A DNA stretch of 64,000 nt from Koleobacter methoxysyntrophicus (GTDB taxonomy: Bacteria > Bacillota > Thermosediminibacteria > Koleobacterales > Koleobacteraceae), in assembly GCF_017301615.1 (NCBI RefSeq), contig NZ_CP059066.1, forward strand, positions 1,595,001 through 1,659,000, read 5' to 3'. Position numbers and translations under genes: made by a program. Positions 44,310 to 52,689 of this stretch are shown piece after piece (positions within the stretch are counted from its first letter, which is position 1; each line of letters opens with the position of its first letter). The notes under the pieces are model-generated. The model made no database searches and was not told the DNA's origin. It was given only the letters and a program-made list of their open reading frames with translations.

Positions 44310-45469
44310 ATGTAAGGGAGTTAGCTGAAAAATACAGGGATGTAATAGTTGCGTGGAGAAGGGAATTCCACGAGAATCCCGAATTAACGGGGGAAGAAAT
44401 CAGAACCGGAAACAGGGTTCAGGAAGAGCTGGAGAAAATGGGGATAGAAGTAAGGCGGATGGCCAGGACAGGGGTTTTGGGGATACTTAAAGGGAAGACC
44501 CCGGGGAAAACCGTTGCCCTGAGGGCTGATATGGATGCCCTGCCCGTAACAGAAGCCAATGAAATACCTTATAAGTCCAAGAACCCCGGTGTTATGCATG
44601 CCTGCGGCCATGACGGCCATGTAGCAATGCTTTTAGGGGCTGCAAAAATCCTCAGCCAGATGAAGGATGAACTGAAAGGAACCGTTAAATTCATCTTCCA
44701 GCCTGCAGAGGAGTCGGCCTGGGGTGCAAAGAATATGCTGGAAGAAGGGGCTATGGAAGGTGTGACAGGCATCCTAGGTATTCACCTGTGGGCCGACCTG
44801 CCGTGTGGGAAGGTATCGCTGGAGGCCGGCCCCAGAATGGCTTCAACCGACATATTTAAAATCTTTGTAAAGGGCAAAAGCGGACACGGTTCCATGCCCC
44901 ACCAGGGGATTGATGCTATAGTGGCCGCTTCGGCAATAGTCTTAAACCTCCAGTCTATCGTAAGTAGGGAAACGAGTCCTCTAGAACCTGCCGTTGTCAG
45001 TATAGGGAAATTCAACGGCGGGGCGCGGTGGAACGTCCTGTGCAATGAGGTGGTCATGGAAGGGACAACCAGGTGTTTTAATACCGAGATACAGGAGAAC
45101 TTCCCCGGGATGATTGAAAGGATAGCAAAGAATACTGCTGAAGCATACAGGGCAGAGGCAGAGGTTGAATATACCGTAGGCACTCCTGTTCTCATTAATG
45201 ATGCCGATATGTCGCGGCTGGCTGCAGGGGCAATAACCAAGCTCTACGGCCTGAATGCTTTGGTTGAAATGGAAAAGGTGATGGGAGGAGAAGATTTTGC
45301 TTTTCTCAGCCGGACTGCCCCGGGAGTAATGGCCTTTGTAGGTGCCGGAAACAAAGCGAAAGGGGCCTGTTATCCCCATCACCATGAGAAGTTTAATATA
45401 GATGAGGACGCATTACCTATAGGGACATCCCTTTATGCCCAGTTTGCCGTTGATTTTTTGAATAGGTAG
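44306..45469 (+). CDS. M20D amidohydrolase (N-acyl-amino-acid/hippurate hydrolase type)
   Basis: About 387 aa. Motifs: REFHENPELTGEE, ALRADMDALPVTE, MHACGHDGHVAMLLGAA, FQPAEESAWGAKNMLEEGA, a dimerisation domain starting GKSGHGSMPHQGIDAI, and VMGGEDFAFL. These supply Cys/His/Glu metal ligands of the M20D family. GTG 44306 overlaps the previous stop. It probably frees an amino acid from an N-acyl compound. Confidence 0.9.
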   Translation: MNVRELAEKYRDVIVAWRREFHENPELTGEEIRTGNRVQEELEKMGIEVRRMARTGVLGILKGKTPGKTVALRADMDALPVTEANEIPYKSKNPGVMHACGHDGHVAMLLGAAKILSQMKDELKGTVKFIFQPAEESAWGAKNMLEEGAMEGVTGILGIHLWADLPCGKVSLEAGPRMASTDIFKIFVKGKSGHGSMPHQGIDAIVAASAIVLNLQSIVSRETSPLEPAVVSIGKFNGGARWNVLCNEVVMEGTTRCFNTEIQENFPGMIERIAKNTAEAYRAEAEVEYTVGTPVLINDADMSRLAAGAITKLYGLNALVEMEKVMGGEDFAFLSRTAPGVMAFVGAGNKAKGACYPHHHEKFNIDEDALPIGTSLYAQFAVDFLNR

Positions 45470-45507
45470 GGTTTTAAAAGATCGATAAATGTTCACGAAA
45501 ATGATTA

Positions 45508-45540
45508 TTAAAAAGGCAGGATTTTTATCCTGTCTTTTTA
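45508..45540 (+). terminator. Rho-independent terminator
   Basis: AAAAAGGCAGGAT and ATCCTGTCTTTTT form a 13-bp stem with one G-T pair, ending in a T tract. It closes the permease/M20 operon. Confidence 0.85.
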
Positions 45541-45637
45541 AACTTATGTGTTTGGTTTTCTTTTACATATTGGTATTATTATGAATAAATTTTTAAAAAT
45601 AGGTTAATATAACCGTTAGAAAGGAGGTCTATTGAGA

Positions 45638-45823
45638 ATGATGACTACGTTTCATATTATTCACGTAGTGGTCGGTGCATGGCTTGCTTTTATAAATTAT
45701 ACTAGGATGCTCGATCCATCGACACTTGCGTGGAATAATATTATTCTCGGCATAGTTGTCGCTGTATACAATGCTTATTATCTGTTTGCCAAAGGTAATG
45801 TAGATGTAAAAAATAAATCCTGA
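45638..45823 (+). CDS. Small membrane protein, about 61 aa
   Basis: AAGGAGG at 45621-45627 serves ATG 45638 (or TTG 45632). Two hydrophobic segments: FHIIHVVVGAWLAFINY and NNIILGIVVAVYNAYYLFA, ending in a short charged tail. This resembles SPW-repeat-like two-helix proteins but the family is not certain. Single-gene unit ending in a terminator. Confidence 0.65.
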   Translation: MMTTFHIIHVVVGAWLAFINYTRMLDPSTLAWNNIILGIVVAVYNAYYLFAKGNVDVKNKS

Positions 45824-45828
45824 TGAGA

Positions 45829-45854
45829 AAGGTCGGTCAAAACCGGCCTTTTTT
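45829..45854 (+). terminator. Rho-independent terminator
   Basis: AAGGTCGGT and ACCGGCCTT (one G-T pair) followed by TTTTTT directly after the small membrane protein. Confidence 0.85.
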
Positions 45855-45969
45855 CATCCTTTTCCTCCACAAAAGAGGATAGCAGCAAACACCTTCTCCT
45901 TAACATTGATTCCCAATTACAGCTAAATTAAATATATGACTATCCCCTTAGCTCAGGAAGAATTAAATG

Positions 45970-46078
45970 GCATCCCTCTGTTTGCCGTTCGCTCCTCTCT
46001 TAGCTCTGCTCACTCTGGAATTTGGCTCTTCGCCATCTAGGCTAGGAGCCAAATTAACAGTCGCTTCTCAAAAGAGTA
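45970..46078 (+). repeat. Dispersed intergenic repeat, copy 3 (most complete)
   Basis: Contains CTCACTCTGGAATTTGGCT (near-identical in copy 1) and GCCAAATTAACAGTCGCTT (identical in copy 2). AATTTGGCTC and GAGCCAAATT are a perfect 10-bp inverted repeat around a 17-base loop, so a stable hairpin is expected. It fills most of the 345-bp gap between the small membrane protein and the PHP gene, which holds nothing else that I can see. Confidence 0.75.
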
Positions 46079-46169
46079 GAAGTTTATACTCTAAAAGGAT
46101 ATAATAGATTCGGAAGGGTTTTCGTATATTATAAGACTTATGGAATGCTCGATAAATGGAGGAAAATAT

Positions 46170-47024
46170 ATGCAGTACGCTGATTTGCATTTACACTCGA
46201 CGGCTTCTGATGGCACCAGTTCACCAGAAGAAGTAGTGAGAAGGGCAGGGGAGCTGGGTTTTTCCGTCATATCCTTAACTGATCATGATTCTGTTGGAGG
46301 ATTGGAACAGGCTATTTCCATAGGGGAAAAACTCAATATGGAAGTTATCCCGGGCATAGAACTGTCTACCCTGCACATGAATGAAGAGGTTCATATTTTG
46401 GGGTATTATGTAGACTGGAAGGACGGCAGGTTGAAAAACAAGCTGGAATATTTTATTCGAGCCAGGAAATCAAGGGCCGATAAAATGATTGAAAAGTTGA
46501 ATTCCATGGGTATAAATATAGCCAGGGAAAGGGTATTGGAACTTGCAGGTTCCAACTTTGTCGGAAGGCCCCATATCGCCCGGGCAATGTTAGAAAAAGG
46601 CTATATAAAAGACCTGTCAGAAGCCTTTACTGCTGATTTTATAGGTAAAGGCGGCAGGGCCTATGTTGAAAGGCATAAGATATCACCCTTTAAAGCAATA
46701 GAATTGATTTTATCAGTGAAAGGCATACCTGTACTGGCTCACCCCGGGGTATTTAAGCGGGATGAATGGATTAAGGAAGAACTCATAAGAGAATTAGTTG
46801 ACGGCGGTTTAATGGGCATAGAAGTGTTTTATCCCCAGCATTCTGCAGAACTTACGGAATACTATTTAAAGGTTGCAAAAAAATATAGACTCCTTGTTTC
46901 AGGTGGGTCTGATTATCACGGGGAGAATTCAGGGAGAAATATATTAGGAAGCGTTAAGCTCCCCATTGGATACGTTTATGAGCTTAAGGATAAAGTATCT
47001 TTACTAAAAATGCAGCTCTATTGA
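46170..47024 (+). CDS. PHP-domain phosphoesterase
   Basis: 284 aa. Metal-binding motifs in order: ADLHLHSTASDG, SLTDHDSVGG, IPGIELST, HILGYYV, VLAHPGVF, SGGSDYHGEN. This set matches the TrpH/YciV-type nucleoside-3',5'-bisphosphate phosphatase or short-RNA 5'-3' exonuclease subgroup. GGAGG favours ATG 46170 over the upstream 46140. Converges on a minus-strand gene 9 bp away. Confidence 0.88.
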   Translation: MQYADLHLHSTASDGTSSPEEVVRRAGELGFSVISLTDHDSVGGLEQAISIGEKLNMEVIPGIELSTLHMNEEVHILGYYVDWKDGRLKNKLEYFIRARKSRADKMIEKLNSMGINIARERVLELAGSNFVGRPHIARAMLEKGYIKDLSEAFTADFIGKGGRAYVERHKISPFKAIELILSVKGIPVLAHPGVFKRDEWIKEELIRELVDGGLMGIEVFYPQHSAELTEYYLKVAKKYRLLVSGGSDYHGENSGRNILGSVKLPIGYVYELKDKVSLLKMQLY

Positions 47025-47033
47025 CAAGTCTTT

Positions 47034-47522
47034 TTACTTTATAGTTTCATATTTCGTATAAAAATCACGCATGGGTTCAGTTATATCTATGTAAAACTGC
47101 CCCCTCCCGAACCATGAAATCGGGATATCAGGCCGCCGGAGGGGGAAATCCATAGTATTGCCTTTGTTATTGAATAATCTAATCCCAAGATAATATGTTA
47201 GATTTCCCTGGTCTAAAAAGATGTCATTTTTAACCTTTAATTTTACCGTATCGCCCGGAGAATAAAGGTTTAGGTTAATAAGTTCGGAAGGTTCCCCTTC
47301 AATGGCTCCCATCCCGGATAACAGCATTTTAGGGTTATAACGCTTCTTTCTGCCCAGACCGGATAGCCTTTTGTGTTTTACCAGCATACCGTTGATTTGA
47401 TAGATATCTTCACCTATGCTGCCGGGGACCGGCAGGTTGTTGATAATTAATTCTGCAGTGAAATAATTTCCTGCGTTAACAATAAAGGAATTTTCAGAAA
47501 AAATATCTATCCCTAGAATCAT
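47034..47522 (-). CDS. Hypothetical protein, 162 aa
   Basis: Soluble, no signal peptide or membrane segments. Alternating hydrophobic and polar residues suggest a beta-sandwich (YFTAELIINNLPVPG, TVKLKVKNDIFLDQGNLTYYLGIRLF). Family not recognised. It is a single gene on the minus strand with GGAGGGG upstream of the ATG. Confidence 0.65.
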   Translation of the reverse strand: MILGIDIFSENSFIVNAGNYFTAELIINNLPVPGSIGEDIYQINGMLVKHKRLSGLGRKKRYNPKMLLSGMGAIEGEPSELINLNLYSPGDTVKLKVKNDIFLDQGNLTYYLGIRLFNNKGNTMDFPLRRPDIPISWFGRGQFYIDITEPMRDFYTKYETIK

Positions 47523-47689
47523 TCTGTTCCCCTCCCGAGTTTCATTAATATATAGTTTATAATATTCAAGAGAGAGCCGGATGTGAAAAATTTTATTTAA
47601 AAAATTTAAAAAAAAGAAGGATTTTTATAAAAAATGTAGTATTAAATAAGTAAATATTTTTTTCACATATATGGAGAGAGGAAGGCGAA

Positions 47690-48037
47690 GTGAAGCATAT
47701 AGGGGAATTTAAACAAAAACTGTTGAAAATCAACAATCAGGTAAACCAAAACCTCTACGGTAGGGGGTTGGTGTGGCAAAAGATAGATATAATTGAAGAC
47801 AGGATTATAATTGTGGCGGAAAATATACGGATTCCTGTCCTGGCGAAGATCGATGATAAAAATGCATTTACAACCAGGCTGATGGACCTGGCTTTGTTAA
47901 ATGAATTTAAGATTAGATTGAGAGAGGAGTTTGAAAACAATTTTCCATATAAAATTAAGTCTGTAATGAAGGATTACGACCCAAAAGCGCAGCTGGCTGC
48001 TACTATCATAATTCTAGAAAACCCTCTGGAAATATAA
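47690..48037 (+). CDS. DUF2294/MpsC-family protein
   Basis: 115 aa, starting with GTG 47690 after GGAGAGAGGAAGG. The fold-typical pattern GRGLVWQKIDIIEDRIIIVAE and ...LREEFENNFPYKIKSVMKDYDPKAQLAATIIIL matches DUF2294, members of which (MpsC) are linked to a Na+-translocating, membrane-potential-generating system in staphylococci. No MpsA/B partner is seen here, so function is unclear. Confidence 0.75.
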   Translation: MKHIGEFKQKLLKINNQVNQNLYGRGLVWQKIDIIEDRIIIVAENIRIPVLAKIDDKNAFTTRLMDLALLNEFKIRLREEFENNFPYKIKSVMKDYDPKAQLAATIIILENPLEI

Positions 48038-48048
48038 TGTGTGGAGAT

Positions 48049-48064
48049 AAGCGCTAAAGCGCTT
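48049..48064 (+). repeat. Short palindrome after the MpsC-like gene
   Basis: AAGCGCT-AA-AGCGCTT, a 7-bp perfect inverted repeat followed by AAAAATT. Possibly a small terminator or operator at the start of the structured gap 48049-48186. Confidence 0.5.
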
Positions 48065-48115
48065 AAAAATTAATAGAAAAGACTGGCTGGAGGAAATCCT
48101 TATTTTGGATAGCCG

Positions 48116-48186
48116 AAAGACCGTCAATTTGATAATACTTGGTAGAAAAATTCTACCCGGTAATATCAGATGGGCGGTCTTTTTGT
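48116..48186 (+). terminator. Long compound hairpin (terminator or RNA switch expression platform)
   Basis: An outer stem AAAGACCG/CGGTCTTT followed by TT encloses an inner hairpin: TGATA-A-TAC..GGTAGAA against TTCTACC..GTA-A-TATCA. The upstream GGCT...AGCC arms (48085-48113) can form another stem. A structure this long is unusual for a plain terminator, and it lies about 110 bp before the NIF3-like gene. Confidence 0.55.
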
Positions 48187-48291
48187 ATTTTGCCTACCTG
48201 CAGGTAGATTTTTTCGTTTACCGTAAAAGGGGTGATCAAAAAGTTTGAAGAAAAACGATATAAAAATATTTGAAAGGGGACAGGTTAAAAC

Positions 48292-49317
48292 ATGACTGAA
48301 AGGATAGTAAAAGTAAAGGACATTATCGATACCCTTGATAAAATTACCGGAGGGAGGGTGGTAAAGGGAAGGGAAGACCTGTTTTGCGGGAAAAACCCTT
48401 TCGTTGTAGTAAAGTCTTCAAACATACCGGGAAAGGCAGTTATGGAGATACCGGGAATAGTGTGGGGAGATCTGAATAAACCGGTCAGGAAATTAGCCGT
48501 TGCCATGACTTTAACGGAATGCAAGATTGAACTGGCAGGGGCTACGGGAGTGGATGTAATAGTAGCTCATCACCCTATTGCAGATGCCGCTAATTCCGGA
48601 GGGGTAACCCTTAAGAACTATTTAGGCCTTTATAACATTGCAGCAATTGAACTTCATGAAGCCTTTCACGGTTTACATCCCGGGATTTCGTATATCCACG
48701 GCATTAAAGCCCATAGAGTAGATATAGCGTATGGCGGTATCCCCGGAAACATAATGTATGTAGGGACAACCCTTGAGGGTATAGAAACCCTGGGGGATAT
48801 TCTGAACAGGTTGAGGGAATTTATGAACTATGAGGTAGAGGAAGAGATGTTAGAGTCAGAGCGCCAGGTGAGGGGATGCAGAGAAATTCTCGAGACAAAT
48901 ATCGTTACGGGAGGAAAGATCTTTAACGGAAGTATCGACAGCAGGGTAAAAAATGTACTCCATATATTTCCCCATACCGGTTTTACCCCTGAACACCTGG
49001 AACAGGTTATGAAGGAGCATCCTGAAGTCGATACCGTTCTGGCTACTATCAGCAGGGTTCATGAGGACAGCCCGCTGGTGTTAAAAGCACAGGAATACGG
49101 CCTTAATTTTATAGCAGGCAATTCCCATGCAATGGAGATATACGAAAACGGGTTGCCGCTGGCTGCAGCACTGAACTATTACCTGGGAAGGGATGTAAAA
49201 ATCCTGATATTCAACGAAAGGGTAACATCCACACCGGTAGAAATGTTTGGATCTAAGGCTGTAAGGGAATATGCAAAATATATTACAGAGAACTTCCTAA
49301 TAGAAAAAGGAAAATAG
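48292..49317 (+). CDS. NIF3-like dinuclear-metal-centre protein
   Basis: 341 aa. VDVIVAHHPIADAAN resembles the NIF3 metal-binding region, and the C-terminal part NFIAGNSHAMEIYENGLPLAAAL resembles the closing His/Glu motif of that family. The intervening insert is unlike typical NIF3/YqfO. AAAGGGGAC precedes ATG 48292. It is followed after 83 bp by a gate-type membrane protein and may work with it. Enzymatic activity unknown. Confidence 0.6.
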   Translation: MTERIVKVKDIIDTLDKITGGRVVKGREDLFCGKNPFVVVKSSNIPGKAVMEIPGIVWGDLNKPVRKLAVAMTLTECKIELAGATGVDVIVAHHPIADAANSGGVTLKNYLGLYNIAAIELHEAFHGLHPGISYIHGIKAHRVDIAYGGIPGNIMYVGTTLEGIETLGDILNRLREFMNYEVEEEMLESERQVRGCREILETNIVTGGKIFNGSIDSRVKNVLHIFPHTGFTPEHLEQVMKEHPEVDTVLATISRVHEDSPLVLKAQEYGLNFIAGNSHAMEIYENGLPLAAALNYYLGRDVKILIFNERVTSTPVEMFGSKAVREYAKYITENFLIEKGK

Positions 49318-49400
49318 AAAGGGGGGATTAGAAGGGCATCGCCAAATTTTATCTTATGAAATAGTAATTATTCGAAAATTATTAAAAAGGAGGAAGTTAT

Positions 49401-50495
49401 ATGAGTATAATGGAAAAGGAAGTTACCGGGAAAAGGGAAATGACCACCATCGAAATAATAGGTCTGGTGATGGTGGGAGCAGCTGTCCTCGGGATTCTGT
49501 TTATTCCCGAACATCTGGCCGGAGCGTTTAACGCCATGGCTACCAGGATTAAAACCAGTGTTTTTGATGTTTTCATAATGGGTTCGGTTGGTGTTGCCAT
49601 CATCGCCAGCGTTGTTACCGGAAGGATCCTGGAGAGGCTTGGATTTACCGATGCATTAATACGTATTTTTGTACGATATGCAGAAAAGATAGGTGTAAAT
49701 TCTGCTGTCGTTATTCCGGCGGTATACAACATCTTAGGAGATATTAATGCAGCGGGAAGGATAGCAGGCCCTACACTGAAAAAGGCCAATGCTACTAAAG
49801 ACGAACAGAAGATAGCCATAGCTACCATGGTCCAGTCTCAGCAGTCTTTTTCGACCTTTATGTTCGGCCTTCTGGCCTTCAGTTTGGGGGGTGTAAAGGC
49901 ATTCCCTGTAATAATTGTTGCCCTGCTGCTGCCTTTGCTGGTCGTACCCCTCCTGTTAAGCAAAACCATCTACAGGAATACAAAACCCGTTTCCCTTGAT
50001 GTGCTTCCAAGATTTACACCGACAACGGGATTTGCCCAGACCCTATTTGGGGCCGCCAGAGAAGGAGCTGAACTGCTGTTTTTGCTGATAATCCCTGCTG
50101 CTGCAGCTGTTTTTGCAATAATCGCTATCCTGGAGTATGTCGGTATCTGGCAGCCTATTCAGAACGGTTTGGCAGCTGTATTAACTTCCTTATCTATCCA
50201 TGCTGAAACGGGGATAATTTCCGTAACGGTTGCACCTACCCTTGCTATGGCAACTATGGTTAATCAGCTTAAAGAAGGCATCCAGATAGCCCCGAATCTT
50301 ATTATAGGGTCATGGATTCTAGCATCATCCGGATTTCCGATAGGTACTGCTCTGGGTCAGATACCTACCGTTTGGGCCGGGGTTTCCGACCTTAGCGAGA
50401 GTGAGGCCATGCAGGCTGTGATCCTGGGCCTGGTTATGAGGATTATAACTGCTGCCGCTGCCGGATTACTGCTGACACCGCTCATTGTAAAGTAG
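49401..50495 (+). CDS. Gate/nucleoside-recognition-like membrane protein
   Basis: 364-aa polytopic protein. The N-half segment SVFDVFIMGSVGVAIIASVVTGRILERLGF and mid region PAVYNILGDINAAGRIAGPTL recall the gate-type proteins grouped as the C. difficile CD0519/CD1768 membrane family. AAAGGAGG precedes ATG 49401. Substrate unknown. A strong terminator follows. Confidence 0.65.
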   Translation: MSIMEKEVTGKREMTTIEIIGLVMVGAAVLGILFIPEHLAGAFNAMATRIKTSVFDVFIMGSVGVAIIASVVTGRILERLGFTDALIRIFVRYAEKIGVNSAVVIPAVYNILGDINAAGRIAGPTLKKANATKDEQKIAIATMVQSQQSFSTFMFGLLAFSLGGVKAFPVIIVALLLPLLVVPLLLSKTIYRNTKPVSLDVLPRFTPTTGFAQTLFGAAREGAELLFLLIIPAAAAVFAIIAILEYVGIWQPIQNGLAAVLTSLSIHAETGIISVTVAPTLAMATMVNQLKEGIQIAPNLIIGSWILASSGFPIGTALGQIPTVWAGVSDLSESEAMQAVILGLVMRIITAAAAGLLLTPLIVK

Positions 50496-50524
50496 ACCGT
50501 AGGTACAATCTTGCAATACCCGAA

Positions 50525-50557
50525 GAAAGCCGTATCTGTTTTTTAGATACGGCTTTC
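50525..50557 (+). terminator. Terminator between convergent genes
   Basis: GAAAGCCGTATCT and AGATACGGCTTTC form a perfect 13-bp stem with a T-rich loop. It can serve the plus-strand gate-protein gene and, because both flanks are moderately A/T-rich, perhaps rsgI on the minus strand. Confidence 0.8.
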
Positions 50558-50589
50558 TCATTATGGGGTGCCTTATAGCTGTTAACCTA

Positions 50590-51888
50590 TCAGCTTCTTT
50601 TCCTGTCCTTAGGGTTTTTCTTTAGATTGTCGATTCTATTTTTAATTTCGTCAATCTGTTGAATGATTTCTCCCCTTCTTTTATTGATCTTGTCCTCGAT
50701 TTCCTTCTGTTTCTCTTCTAATTCCCGGTCTACATCGTGGATATTTTTGTTATCGCCGGTATCATCATGGTCCTCATTACCCCTATCATCATTATCTTCT
50801 TTATTGTTGGTATTCTTTTTACTGCTGTTTTCCCCATCCTTCTTCGGTCCTTTTATTTCGTTATAACCGGGAGAAAAGGGGATTTTTTCAGGTTGATCGA
50901 TTTTCGGCACCTGGGGCTCATTTAGGTCCTTATTTGTGCTATCTTTTCCATTTCCATTTCCTTTGTCGTTTGGCCCGGGTTTTTCAGGAGGAATTCCTTT
51001 TTTATCCTCGTTCGTATCATTATGCTTTTCAGGTTCTGAAGGGTTTTTGTTTGCTTTTTTATCATTTTCTTTTTTTTCCTTTTCTCTGTCATCAGGAACC
51101 GACTTTTCGGGAAGAAGGTCTTCTTTCCCGTGTTTTTTCCCGTGGTAATCCTTTTCTTCAAAGATTTCATCAGGGTCAAGCTCTTTAAGGATTTCCTTAA
51201 CGGGTTTTTTCCAGAGCTCGGGTTTATCCTTTACCTTCTGTTTTATTTCTTCGTCCAGTTCCTTTTTAATCATATAGGCGTTTAGCTGTATATTCTGTTT
51301 TTCCGCTTCCGCCAAATCGGTTTTTTCAGCCTTTCTGACCTTTACATAACCATCTAAATTCCTTTCCTCCAGTTCTTTCACAACTGGTTTTTCTACTTCC
51401 CGGGGATCTATAGTTGCAAGGCCTGTTTTTACGACGGTTATTTGGATAACATTTGTTTTCGTTTCATTTATAAATCCCGTATCTATAGCCTTAACAATTA
51501 TTTCTTCCAGCCCTTTTTCTACCTTTAAACCTATGAGATGGGTATGATTCAAAAGAATCTGACCATCTTCATTTAAGGCTTCTGCCTTAACGATGTTTTT
51601 GATCGGCGAAACCCCCAGCTGAATGCCCGGATTTATATCTATGGCCATATATGCGGTTGGAATCTTATACAAATAGATCAGGGAAGAAAAGGCCATTACC
51701 AGAACGGCTGCTGCGGTAGCCATGATTTTCCATGGGATTACCTTTCTGTCTTCTTTTATTTCTATTTCCGTTCCTATAAGAGGCGGGGGACCGTTATATA
51801 TCCTTTTTACAAACTGGCCATCTCGGGTTGCCAGATATACGTATCTATCCTTTACATCAATTACGATTCCTTTTATACTGGCCATCAT
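50590..51888 (-). CDS. rsgI: RsgI-type anti-sigma factor
   Basis: About 432 aa from ATG 51888, which overlaps the sigI stop as ATGA, with GGAGGGGG inside sigI. Order: cytoplasmic RsgI N-domain (MASIKGIVIDVKDRYVYLAT, about 1-55); one TM (TAAAVLVMAFSSLIYLY, about 65-85); an outer domain with YMAIDINPGIQLGVSP; then a long low-complexity Lys/Glu/Asp/Pro/Asn-rich tail and a final Lys/Glu coiled coil. Unlike cellulolytic clostridial RsgIs it has no carbohydrate-binding module. It presumably sequesters SigI until an outside signal arrives. Confidence 0.92.
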   Translation of the reverse strand: MMASIKGIVIDVKDRYVYLATRDGQFVKRIYNGPPPLIGTEIEIKEDRKVIPWKIMATAAAVLVMAFSSLIYLYKIPTAYMAIDINPGIQLGVSPIKNIVKAEALNEDGQILLNHTHLIGLKVEKGLEEIIVKAIDTGFINETKTNVIQITVVKTGLATIDPREVEKPVVKELEERNLDGYVKVRKAEKTDLAEAEKQNIQLNAYMIKKELDEEIKQKVKDKPELWKKPVKEILKELDPDEIFEEKDYHGKKHGKEDLLPEKSVPDDREKEKKENDKKANKNPSEPEKHNDTNEDKKGIPPEKPGPNDKGNGNGKDSTNKDLNEPQVPKIDQPEKIPFSPGYNEIKGPKKDGENSSKKNTNNKEDNDDRGNEDHDDTGDNKNIHDVDRELEEKQKEIEDKINKRRGEIIQQIDEIKNRIDNLKKNPKDRKRS

Positions 51889-52589
51889 TTCCCCCTCCTT
51901 TCTGAAAATATGTAACTCCTGAAGCCGGAAAGTTCGTCGTGGGTTAATACTACGAGCATGGCTACTATGTACTTTCTCCATCTTTCTAAAAGCCTTTTAT
52001 TAGTTTTAGTAATTGTACATATATCTTTTGCAGGCAGCTGTTTGTTCCTTTTAAATTTTTCAACCATTTGAGGGTGCTGGCTTATTAAAAGAGCCAAATT
52101 CATCAGCTGAAATCTGGTTTTTCGGTGAGTGGGTGAGTTGGATGTAAGGTCTTCGATAGTAATACCGTATCTGGATAATATTTCAGAAAAGGCCATAACC
52201 TCAAAGGCCATGTTCTGGTTTTCCGTTTCAATTTGGTAGAGTTCCATAGATTTTTTTAATGTATATGTACTTATTTCAGAATCTTCATCTGATTCCAGTG
52301 ATATGTGAGTGCATTTAGATTCCTTTCTGAAATAATCGACGAGACGGTTCCTTATAACTATTTTGGCGTAATTAAGGAATTCCTTCCCCGATGAACGATC
52401 ATATGAATCTATTGCTTCATTAAAGGCTATTAGAGCAACACTGAGTTCATCATCATTGGCCCAATCTAACTGCCGTCTGCAAATTAATGATGAAATTTTT
52501 AAAATGAAATTTCGGTGTTCCTGAATAAAAGAATTGCGTATATACGGGCTGTTTTTAGCCTGGAGGGCTAATTCAGTATTTTTATCCAT
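51885..52589 (-). CDS. sigI: RNA polymerase sigma factor SigI
   Basis: 234 aa. The N-terminal half has a sigma-70 region 2-like segment (WANDDELSVALIAFNEAIDSYD, LNYAKIVIRNRLVDYFRKE); the C-terminal half has the SigI-specific region (LPAKDICTITKTNKRLLERWRKYIVAMLVVLT) in place of region 4. It starts after GGAGGG and is translationally coupled to rsgI. In B. subtilis SigI answers heat and envelope stress; in cellulolytic clostridia, extracellular polysaccharide. A SigI-like promoter precedes it, implying autoregulation. Confidence 0.93.
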   Translation of the reverse strand: MDKNTELALQAKNSPYIRNSFIQEHRNFILKISSLICRRQLDWANDDELSVALIAFNEAIDSYDRSSGKEFLNYAKIVIRNRLVDYFRKESKCTHISLESDEDSEISTYTLKKSMELYQIETENQNMAFEVMAFSEILSRYGITIEDLTSNSPTHRKTRFQLMNLALLISQHPQMVEKFKRNKQLPAKDICTITKTNKRLLERWRKYIVAMLVVLTHDELSGFRSYIFSERRGK

Positions 52590-52614
52590 TCATTATTCCC
52601 TCCTATTATATTAA

Positions 52615-52644
52615 TTCGTTGAAAAAGGTTTTTTTAACAGGGTT
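52615..52644 (-). promoter_or_regulatory. SigI-like promoter for sigI-rsgI
   Basis: Reading the minus strand, AACCCT lies 20 bp upstream of CGAA, the pattern reported for SigI-dependent promoters (CCC-rich -35, CGAA -10). The -10 ends about 25 bp before the sigI start codon, leaving room for its GGAGG. The -35 (AACCCT) is a weaker match than that of the divergent promoter. Confidence 0.55.
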
Positions 52645-52659
52645 AAAAAAACTTTTTTT

Positions 52660-52689
52660 ACCCCCTGAAAAATTTGCCAAGCTTACGAA
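52660..52689 (+). promoter_or_regulatory. SigI-like promoter for the copper-amine-oxidase-domain gene
   Basis: ACCCCC (52660-52665), a 20-bp spacer and CGAA (52686-52689) match the SigI consensus well. Two copies of ATGATATCA (52701 and 52715, 14 bp apart) follow and could be an operator. The gene at 52762 would therefore belong to the SigI regulon. Confidence 0.65.
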
